Source: Dehalococcoidia bacterium (GTDB lineage: Bacteria; Chloroflexota; Dehalococcoidia; Lucifugimonadales; UBA3495). Taken from it: DNA of 11,297 nt. The notes under the pieces were generated by a model that saw only the letters and a program-made list of their open reading frames with translations, searched no databases and was not told the DNA's origin. The position numbers were made by a program, and so were the translations under genes. Positions 6,129 through 11,297 of this stretch are shown here, in pieces. Numbering within the stretch: the first letter of the stretch is position 1; each line of letters starts with the position of its first letter. The DNA lies in the NCBI GenBank assembly GCA_003523055.1, contig DPHC01000017.1, positions 897-12,193 of the forward strand, in the 5' to 3' direction.

Positions 6129-7406
6129 TTTAGAGGGTCCTATGCGATCAAATCCGGTGTAAGGACGGAGTATTTCAGGTATCACTATACTCCCATCTGA
6201 CTGCTGGTAATTTTCTAGAATAGCAATCATGACTCTAGGTATAGCTAACCCAGAACCGTTCAAAGTATGCACAAATTGCGGCTTAGAATTAATGTCAGGA
6301 CGATACCTTAAGCTGGTTCGCCTTGCTTGGAAATCAGTGCAGTTTGAGCAAGTGCTGACTTCAAGCCATTCTTCACATCCAGCAGCCCAAATTTCTATAT
6401 CGAAAGATTTTGCGGACACAAAAGAGATATCTCCTGTACATAACTGAACGATTCGATATGTAAGCCCTAATTCTTCACAGATATCTTCAGCATTACTTAG
6501 GAGTGTATCTAGTTCATGATCAGACGTTTCTGGGTCAACGATTTTATACATCTCAACTTTATTAAACTGGTGCACTCGTTTTATGCCTCTGGTATCCCTA
6601 CCTGCAGCTGCCTGCTCTCTTCGGAAGCAAGGTGTGTGCGCAACGTAATATTTTGGAAGTTCCGAGAGTTCTAATATTTCGTCTTTATGGAGCCCAGTTA
6701 TTGGTACTTCTGCCGTTGGTATAAGCCATAAGTCATCTTCAGTATCATGATATAAATTATCACCAAATTTAGGTAAATTACCGGACCCATATATGATTTC
6801 TTGTCGTACTAAGTATGGAACACTTACTTCTGTATAGTTGTGCTTATTAGTGTGATAATCTAGCATCCATGCAATTAAAGCTCTTTCTAGTTTGGAACCT
6901 AATCCTTTTAAAGTGTAGAATCTACTACCAGATAGTTTAGCTCCTCTTGGAAGATCTATAATATCTAACCTTTCACCAATATCCCAATGGCTCTCTAAAT
7001 CGAAAGAAAACTTTGGTTTTTCTCCATGTTGCCGAATCACAGGGTTGTCATTTTCATCTTTTCCAATTGGTACATCAGACTCTGGTATGTTTGGGACTCT
7101 ACTTAATAGTTCATGCATATTAAATTCAATGTCTTTGATTTCGTTATCTAAGTCCGCAATTTTTGTGCCCACTTCTTTCATTAACTTTAATTCAGACTCG
7201 TTAACAAATTCTCCTTTAGATCTTCTGGCTCCTATGCTTTTACTTACTTCATTTCGTTGCCTTTTTAATTCATCATTTTCTACTATGTTTTTTCTTCTAG
7301 TATCGTCATATTTTAAAATCTTTTGTATAGAGCTTTCTTCGCCTCTGTTTTTCAACCCTTGTTCTAGTATTTCGGGGTTGTTACGTAATAATTCAATTGA
7401 AATCAT
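6123..7406 (-). CDS. serS: Serine--tRNA ligase
   Basis: A complete 427-residue class II synthetase charging tRNA(Ser) (and tRNA(Sec) if present). Residues 1-105 form the long antiparallel coiled-coil tRNA-binding arm, rich in Lys/Arg/Glu and opening MISIELLRNNPE. The catalytic core follows: GSRFYTLKG (160-168), the TAE serine-binding motif (231-233), motif 2 from CFRREQAAAGRDTRG (260-274) to HQFNKVE (279-285), CSNCTDFQARR (353-363), and motif 3 NGSGLAIPRVMIAILENYQ (383-401) with Arg391 for ATP. All essential residues are present and the length is normal. A GGTGAG Shine-Dalgarno lies about six bases before the ATG. It is second in a minus-strand pair, 27 bp after lysS, and has no visible promoter of its own. 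No T-box leader is seen. Confidence 0.98.
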   Translation of the reverse strand: MISIELLRNNPEILEQGLKNRGEESSIQKILKYDDTRRKNIVENDELKRQRNEVSKSIGARRSKGEFVNESELKLMKEVGTKIADLDNEIKDIEFNMHELLSRVPNIPESDVPIGKDENDNPVIRQHGEKPKFSFDLESHWDIGERLDIIDLPRGAKLSGSRFYTLKGLGSKLERALIAWMLDYHTNKHNYTEVSVPYLVRQEIIYGSGNLPKFGDNLYHDTEDDLWLIPTAEVPITGLHKDEILELSELPKYYVAHTPCFRREQAAAGRDTRGIKRVHQFNKVEMYKIVDPETSDHELDTLLSNAEDICEELGLTYRIVQLCTGDISFVSAKSFDIEIWAAGCEEWLEVSTCSNCTDFQARRTSLRYRPDINSKPQFVHTLNGSGLAIPRVMIAILENYQQSDGSIVIPEILRPYTGFDRIGPSKL

Positions 7407-7433
7407 AATAATCTCACCATAGTTATTTATTTT

Positions 7434-8924
7434 TTATTTTTGTGAACGCATGTGAGGAAATATTATCGCGTCTCTAATGCTAACTTGTTCTACTAGTAAC
7501 ATGACTAATCTATCTATACCCATACCTAGCCCGCCAGTAGGTGGCATCCCCAATTCCATTGCAACAAGAAAATCTTCATCAAGCCTGTCCAATTCTTCAT
7601 CTCCATACATTTCTCTTATTTCCTCCTGTTCTTCAAATCTTTTTCTTTGAATCACAGGATCGTTTAGTTCTGAATATGAATTTGCTATTTCCATGCCTGC
7701 TATAAAAGCTTCGAACCTTTCCACGTACCCGACTTTTTGAGGATGTGATTTGGCTAAAGGTGACATTATCTCAGGATAATCAATAATGAATGTCGGTTGA
7801 ATAAGATTAGGTTCGACATATTGAGATAAAATCTTGTCTATCAATCTACCTCGATTTTCTAAGTCTCCGATGTCCATCCCTAACGATTTAGCTTTGTTAG
7901 TTAGACTTAAGTCGTCTGGATAGTCGTCTAAATCAATACCTGATCGATTTAAAATCTCTTCTTTAAGAGATAGTCTTTTCCAAGGAGGAGTTAAGTCTAT
8001 GTCATGTCCATCCCAGTTTATTGTTGCTTTTCCGTTTATTTTAATAGCTAGTTCTGAAACTAGAGATTCGACCATATTCATAACATCATTGTAATCTGCA
8101 TATGATTCATAACTTTCTAGCAGGGTAAATTCTGGGTTGTGATCTTGGTCGATACCTTCATTTCTGAAGACTCTTCCGATTTCGTACACTTTATCAAAGC
8201 CTCCGACAATCAAGCGTTTTAAATACAGTTCAGTTGCAATTCTCAAATATAAAGTCTCATCTAGAGAATTGTGAAATGTCACAAACGGTTTTGCATGAGC
8301 TCCAGCAGGTGTTGCAACTAATACAGGAGTTTCTACTTCCATAAATCCACGTCCGTTTAAAAATTCTCGTATGCCGTTTAAAATTTTACTTCTATTAGTA
8401 AAAGTTTTTATGACATCTTCATTGGCAATCAAATCTAGATATCTTTGCCTATACCTAGTTTCAGTGTCTTTTAACCCATGGAATTTTTCAGGTAACGGAC
8501 GGATTCCTTTACATAAGATAGTGAATTCATCTCCGTGTAATGTAATTTGACCTGTACGAGTTCGCATGATGTGGCCGGTGGCTCCAATAAAGTCACCTAT
8601 GTCTAGGTGTTCTAATAATCCAAATGTTTCTTCTAGTACATTAGCCCTGAATAGTACCTGTATAGTTTCACTAAAGTCACGTATGTCTATGAATTTGGCT
8701 TTGCCCATAGATCTTATGGCCATAATTCTGCCAGCTAAAGTCACTTTATCTGTATTATTGAGATTTTCAGAATCATCAATTTCATTACTGGAGAATTTGT
8801 CGATTGCTGTGTATATATCTGAACTACGTTTAAACCTAGCCGGATAGGGATCAATCCCTAGTTCAAGAAGTTTATTCAATTTTATTAATCTGCTGTTTAT
8901 TAAGCTGTTATCGTGATATTGCAT
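7434..8924 (-). CDS. lysS: Lysine--tRNA ligase, class II
   Basis: A complete 496-residue class IIb lysyl-tRNA synthetase. An N-terminal helix ending in LGIDPYPARF (22-31) leads into the OB-fold anticodon-binding domain (about 60-140, with VTLAGRIMAIR and KAKFIDIRD). The catalytic domain has RYRQRYLDLIAN (157-168), the FMEVETPVL segment of motif 1 (194-202), motif 2 IGRVFRNEGIDQDHNPEFTLLE (249-270, positions given for the full motif), the PLAKSHP loop (389-395) and motif 3 GLGMGIDRLVMLL (465-477). The end, IIFPHMRSQK, is the usual C-terminus of these proteins. The start at 8924 is the only possible upstream start because a stop lies at 8939-8937 in frame; no good Shine-Dalgarno is present, so initiation may be weak or leaderless-like. 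It is divergent from the Fur-family gene, with an 18-bp dyad in its leader. Confidence 0.97.
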   Translation of the reverse strand: MQYHDNSLINSRLIKLNKLLELGIDPYPARFKRSSDIYTAIDKFSSNEIDDSENLNNTDKVTLAGRIMAIRSMGKAKFIDIRDFSETIQVLFRANVLEETFGLLEHLDIGDFIGATGHIMRTRTGQITLHGDEFTILCKGIRPLPEKFHGLKDTETRYRQRYLDLIANEDVIKTFTNRSKILNGIREFLNGRGFMEVETPVLVATPAGAHAKPFVTFHNSLDETLYLRIATELYLKRLIVGGFDKVYEIGRVFRNEGIDQDHNPEFTLLESYESYADYNDVMNMVESLVSELAIKINGKATINWDGHDIDLTPPWKRLSLKEEILNRSGIDLDDYPDDLSLTNKAKSLGMDIGDLENRGRLIDKILSQYVEPNLIQPTFIIDYPEIMSPLAKSHPQKVGYVERFEAFIAGMEIANSYSELNDPVIQRKRFEEQEEIREMYGDEELDRLDEDFLVAMELGMPPTGGLGMGIDRLVMLLVEQVSIRDAIIFPHMRSQK

Positions 8925-8931
8925 GATTATG

Positions 8932-8949
8932 ATTGATTATGTAATCAAT
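8932..8949. promoter_or_regulatory. 18-bp perfect dyad between lysS and the Fur-family gene (candidate operator)
   Basis: ATTGATTA-TG-TAATCAAT, two eight-base arms around a two-base centre. It lies directly upstream of the extended -10 at 8956-8964, in the -35 region of the Fur-family gene, and 8 bp before the lysS start on the other strand. A partial direct repeat, TGATTATG at 8924-8931 and 8934-8941, is spaced 10 bp, one helical turn. The placement fits autoregulation of the neighbouring regulator; the binding protein is inferred. Confidence 0.6.
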
Positions 8950-8955
8950 TGCTCC

Positions 8956-8964
8956 TGTTATAAT
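8956..8964 (+). promoter_or_regulatory. Consensus extended -10 promoter of the Fur-family operon
   Basis: TGTTATAAT is a perfect extended -10 (TGn-TATAAT). No good -35 exists at 17 bp, where the dyad at 8932-8949 lies, as is common for extended -10 promoters. A start near 8971 falls downstream of the first ATG of the longest open frame (8923), which argues that the protein starts at 8986 or 9001. Confidence 0.65.
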
Positions 8965-9000
8965 ATGGTCACTCGAAAACAAAGTATGGTTATTATTAAG

Positions 9001-9423
9001 ATGTTATCAAATGAACTCCTAGAAATTATGAAGGAACAAGGAATTAAAATCACTCCTCAGAGGCTTGCCATTGCTGAAGTTTTGGTTAATTCGACTGATC
9101 ACCCTTCAGTACAACAGATTCACGAGAGAGTGAAAGACCATTTCCCTTCACTGACACTAAACACAATATATTCTACCATTAATGTCTTAGTTAAAAGAGG
9201 ATTGATACAAGAATTACCGTTCGAGCAATATTCTAGATATGAATCGAACCTAAATCCTCACCTTAATTTAGTGTGTACAGTTTGTGGTGATATTGTGGAT
9301 TCAGATATTGCTGAACCGTTGGTGAAGAAATTACTCTTTGAAATTTCCGAATCTGCTAAGTTTTCAATCGCTTGGCAAAGAATGGATTTTTATGGAAAAT
9401 GTAAAAAATGTTTTTTGGACTGA
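9001..9423 (+). CDS. Fur/PerR-family metal-dependent transcriptional regulator
   Basis: A 140-residue Fur-family protein: an N-terminal winged helix (ITPQRLAIAEVL, 17-28; recognition helix around TLNTIYSTINVLVKRGL, 52-68) and a C-terminal dimerisation domain. The structural zinc site is complete: Cys92/Cys95 (CTVC) and Cys134/Cys137 (CKKC). Of the PerR regulatory ligands, His34, His87 and Asp100 are kept, but PerR Asp85 corresponds to Glu81 and PerR His93 to Asn89 (gap-free alignment around SRYESNLNPHLNLVC, 78-92). It may therefore sense peroxide, iron or another metal; PerR-like is the best guess. The open frame extends to 8923, but the promoter at 8956-8964 and homologue length favour 9001 (8986 possible). 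It heads a three-gene unit with the VOC and small membrane proteins and may repress its own gene through the adjacent dyad. Confidence 0.88.
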   Translation: MLSNELLEIMKEQGIKITPQRLAIAEVLVNSTDHPSVQQIHERVKDHFPSLTLNTIYSTINVLVKRGLIQELPFEQYSRYESNLNPHLNLVCTVCGDIVDSDIAEPLVKKLLFEISESAKFSIAWQRMDFYGKCKKCFLD

Positions 9424-9438
9424 TCAAAAAGGCTTGTA

Positions 9439-9819
9439 ATGGACGATTGCAAACTACATAAAATAACTAGTGTTGTCGGCATGGTTATCTGGACAGATAA
9501 TTTATCACGATTACTGGGTTTTTATAAAAACATACTGAAGTTACCGGTTCATTCGGAAAAATCTGATTTTGTATCATTTGATTTCGGGGCATTCAGATTT
9601 AATATTGGCACACATGATAGGGTAGGAGGCGACTCCAAAGATCCTTATCGAGTAATGGTACATTTTGAAGTGTCTGATATTCACTCATGGCATGAATATT
9701 TAAACAAACAAGGAGTAGAGTTCATACGTAAACCAGAGATCGAACATTGGGGCGGTAGTGTTGCTACATTTAAGGACCCAGATGGAAACATATTGCAAAT
9801 GCTTGAATTTCAAAATTAG
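9439..9819 (+). CDS. VOC-fold (glyoxalase/bleomycin-resistance/dioxygenase superfamily) protein
   Basis: A 126-residue protein with the paired beta-alpha-beta-beta-beta modules of the vicinal oxygen chelate fold. Module one runs from VVGMVIWTDNLSRLLGFYKN (12-31) to FGAFRFNIG (49-57); module two from VMVHFEVSDIHSWHEYLNKQ (72-91) to the family ending FKDPDGNILQMLEF (111-124). His75 and Glu123 stand where VOC metal ligands usually lie, but the first-strand ligand position in module one is hydrophobic, so metal binding may be incomplete and the reaction cannot be named. AAAAGG (9427-9432) lies six bases before the ATG. It starts 15 bp after the Fur-family gene and 26 bp before the small membrane protein, so it is probably in the same transcript and may deal with a reactive metabolite linked to the stress that the regulator senses. 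Confidence 0.85.
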   Translation: MDDCKLHKITSVVGMVIWTDNLSRLLGFYKNILKLPVHSEKSDFVSFDFGAFRFNIGTHDRVGGDSKDPYRVMVHFEVSDIHSWHEYLNKQGVEFIRKPEIEHWGGSVATFKDPDGNILQMLEFQN

Positions 9820-9845
9820 ACATTACTGAAAAAAAGGAAATAATC

Positions 9846-10025
9846 ATGAAAGGGATTTGGAATTTATTGTTTTGGACCTCATTTTTTTTGGGCTTGTTGT
9901 TTTTATTAATCTGGATTGGAGACTTTTTAGGATTAGTGAATATGACTAACTCAGATATGAACACTCCGTTATTAGGTTCAATTTCGTTGTTCTTATTGGC
10001 TCATTTAAGCAGAGAATTTAAATAA
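9846..10025 (+). CDS. 59-residue predicted two-helix membrane protein
   Basis: A short open frame of 59 codons, easy to miss because of its size. It begins MKGIWNLLFW and has two hydrophobic segments, about residues 5-32 (rich in Leu, Phe and Trp, with one Asp at 26) and 42-53 (LLGSISLFLLAH), linked by a polar loop (VNMTNSDMNTP, 31-41), and ends LSREFK. This suggests a hairpin in the inner membrane with a short basic tail inside the cell. AAAAAGGAAA (9831-9840) puts an AGGA about eight bases before the ATG, a good ribosome binding site. It follows the VOC gene by 26 bp on the same strand and ends two bp before the 3' end of queA. I recognise no family; it could be a small stress-response membrane protein or an uncharacterised lineage protein. 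Confidence 0.7.
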   Translation: MKGIWNLLFWTSFFLGLLFLLIWIGDFLGLVNMTNSDMNTPLLGSISLFLLAHLSREFK

Positions 10026-10027
10026 CA

Positions 10028-11086
10028 TTAAGTGATTAACATTGCGTCCCCATAGCTAAAAAATCTGTAATTATGGTTGATAGCTTCTTGATAGGCTGAC
10101 ATTATGATGGATTTGCTTGTAAATGCAGATATCATCATCAATAAAGTTGACTTTGGTAGATGAAAATTGGTTACCATTCCAGTTACCACTTTGAATTGAT
10201 ATCCAGGTAGTATAAAAATATCATTTTCCCCAGTCTGTGCCTCAAGGTGAGTTTGGTTTTTACTCATTGCTTGAGTTCCTAAATACTCAAGTACCCTTAC
10301 GCTGGTGGTCCCGATACATATGATACGTGAATTGTTTTTAATCGCATTATTTATTTTAGCGATATTTTGTTGATTTATATGAAAATATTCTTTATGTATC
10401 AAATGATTTCTCGCGTCTGATTCTTGAATTGGCTTAAATGTGTCTAATCCTATGTGTAACGTGGTGTAAGCTATCGTAATACCTTTGTTTTGTATTTTTC
10501 CCAATAAGCTTTCTGTGAAATGTAATCCTGCAGTGGGTGCTGCAACACTCCCCAAGTCTGACGAGTATATAGTTTGGTATCTATTTGTATTTGAATCATG
10601 TGTCCGAATGTAAGGTGGTAATGGTAATTCACCGATTTTCATGGCATCAGTTTCATTTTCCAAGCGAATAATTTTAGACCCATCATCATTAGTACTGAGT
10701 ACCTTGGCAGTAGTCATTATGTTAGATTCTCCGGAAAGAATAATTGTGTCCCCGGCCCTTACTCGCTTCCCAGGTTTTGCTAAACAGTGCCAAGAGTCAT
10801 CCGGCAACTTTTTGAGCAATAGTAATTCCACTTTCCCGTTGGAATTATTTTTGGTTCCTTTTAGCCTAGCTGGAATGACTTTGGAATTGTTCAATATTAG
10901 TAAATCAGTATCTTTTAGAATATTTGGGAGCTCAGAAAATATAGAATGTTGTATGCTCCCTGTTGTTCGATCTAATAACATTAGTTTTGAAGAGTCACGG
11001 GGTTCTAAAGGTAGTTGGGCTATTAACCCTCCCGGTAAGTCATAATTAAAGTCATTGGTCAAAATCGGGAAATTATAGGGCGTCAT
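10028..11086 (-). CDS. queA: S-adenosylmethionine:tRNA ribosyltransferase-isomerase
   Basis: A complete 352-residue QueA, which transfers and isomerises the ribosyl part of SAM onto preQ1 at position 34 of tRNAs with GUN anticodons, giving epoxyqueuosine. Seen: FNYDLPGGLIAQLPLEPRD (13-31), LILNNSKVIPARL (63-75), LAKPGKRVRAGD (102-113), LPLPPYI (154-160), GSVAAPTAGLHF (179-190), IGTTSVRVLE (258-267), VTNFHLPKSTLLMMISAF (305-322) and YRFFSYGDAMLI (340-351). The usual HVGLGTF segment reads HIGLDTF (211-217), with Asp for Gly; I believe this variant also occurs in other Chloroflexota. Length and motifs indicate a working enzyme. Its ATG overlaps the folD stop (ATGA), so the two are translationally coupled. 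Other queuosine genes (queG, tgt) are not in the window. Confidence 0.97.
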   Translation of the reverse strand: MTPYNFPILTNDFNYDLPGGLIAQLPLEPRDSSKLMLLDRTTGSIQHSIFSELPNILKDTDLLILNNSKVIPARLKGTKNNSNGKVELLLLKKLPDDSWHCLAKPGKRVRAGDTIILSGESNIMTTAKVLSTNDDGSKIIRLENETDAMKIGELPLPPYIRTHDSNTNRYQTIYSSDLGSVAAPTAGLHFTESLLGKIQNKGITIAYTTLHIGLDTFKPIQESDARNHLIHKEYFHINQQNIAKINNAIKNNSRIICIGTTSVRVLEYLGTQAMSKNQTHLEAQTGENDIFILPGYQFKVVTGMVTNFHLPKSTLLMMISAFTSKSIIMSAYQEAINHNYRFFSYGDAMLIT

Positions 11087-11297
11087 GCGACATCACCAGA
11101 TAAATTATTTTGAATGATCCAAGATTTAACTGTATTGTTTAGAAGCATTGTGATGGTCATAGGGCCTACACCACCGGGTACTGGAGTAATGGCATGGGCT
11201 TTCTTTTCTACATTAATGAAATCTACATCTCCTACTAGGCGGTACCCATTTTTTTTACTGGAATCAGGTATTCGATTTATGCCAACATCAATTATAG
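11083..11297 (-). CDS. folD: Bifunctional methylenetetrahydrofolate dehydrogenase/cyclohydrolase, C-terminal part (cut by window edge)
   Basis: The last 70 residues of FolD, which interconverts 5,10-methylene-, methenyl- and 10-formyl-tetrahydrofolate using NADP. The visible part reads IIDVGINR, then LVGDVDF, and the family signature ITPVPGGVGPMTITMLLNNT near the end, unmistakable for FolD. The stop TGA at 11085-11083 overlaps the queA ATG (11086-11084), so queA follows in the same operon with coupled translation. The N-terminal catalytic part (with the Tyr/Lys/Gln residues) lies beyond the right edge, so integrity cannot be judged. Confidence 0.96.
   Translation of the reverse strand, partial: IIDVGINRIPDSSKKNGYRLVGDVDFINVEKKAHAITPVPGGVGPMTITMLLNNTVKSWIIQNNLSGDVA

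Noticed and set aside
7045..7422. 125-residue plus-strand frame inside serS
   Set aside because: It is the antisense shadow of the SerRS coiled-coil region; Ser/Phe/Leu-rich with no family features. The same applies to frames at 610-807, 1415-1694, 2914-3153, 3306-3518, 8566-8847 and 10641-11045.
7407..7433. T-box or terminator between lysS and serS
   Set aside because: The gap is only 27 bp of A/T-rich sequence with no hairpin; the two genes look simply co-transcribed.
8961..8966. Minus-strand -10 (TATTAT) for lysS opposite the Fur-family -10
   Set aside because: Five of six positions match, but no -35 lies at a suitable distance and the site is nearly symmetric AT sequence, so a true bidirectional promoter cannot be claimed.
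8923..9000. N-terminal extension of 26 residues on the Fur-family protein
   Set aside because: It would run through the extended -10 promoter and the dyad, lacks a ribosome binding site, and the homologue-like sequence begins at 9001.
9878..9890. T-run in the small membrane protein as a terminator or frameshift site
   Set aside because: It encodes the Phe residues of the first helix in an intact frame and has no upstream GC-rich stem.

Overview
The window is an AT-rich, densely packed bacterial segment with no mobile element, RNA gene or CRISPR array that I can see. Gene content (a class III CoA-transferase, an NADPH:F420 reductase, an SMP-30-type jelly-roll protein, an old yellow enzyme, and small cupin and VOC proteins next to housekeeping genes) suggests a free-living heterotroph, quite possibly marine Chloroflexota of the SAR202/Dehalococcoidia kind. 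The taxonomy is inferred from gene families and protein style only; no search was possible.

Left part (1-4867): a minus-strand pair, a cupin protein followed by a CaiB/BaiF CoA-transferase that runs off the left edge, lies back to back with a plus-strand five-gene operon at 1177-4015. That operon encodes an oxaloacetate decarboxylase-like member of the PEP mutase/isocitrate lyase superfamily, an NADPH-dependent F420 reductase, a stand-alone jelly-roll protein resembling the N-terminal domain of gluconolactonase/SMP-30 proteins, a DUF6941-like protein, and a 96-residue protein that looks like a duplicated desulforedoxin-type fold without metal cysteines. Together they look like an accessory module for small organic acids or sugar acids; the substrate cannot be read from the sequence. 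A minus-strand polysaccharide deacetylase abuts the operon end to end.

Middle (4868-8924): a YqjM/NamA-type old yellow enzyme has its own strong promoter, whose -10 is covered by a 15-bp perfect palindrome. It converges on, and overlaps by 6 bp, a minus-strand lysS-serS aminoacyl-tRNA synthetase pair.

Right part (8925-11297): divergent from lysS is a Fur/PerR-family regulator gene with a consensus extended -10 promoter and an 18-bp perfect dyad beside it, followed by a VOC-fold protein and a 59-residue two-helix membrane protein. These converge on a minus-strand folD-queA pair that is translationally coupled (ATGA overlap); folD is cut by the right edge.

The most interesting leads are the two palindromic candidate operators (perR/lysS and namA), the cysteine-less duplicated desulforedoxin-like protein, the altered metal site of the Fur-family protein, and the uncharacterised five-gene operon with the F420 reductase. 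Three convergent gene pairs meet with essentially no intergenic DNA, which points to a streamlined genome.
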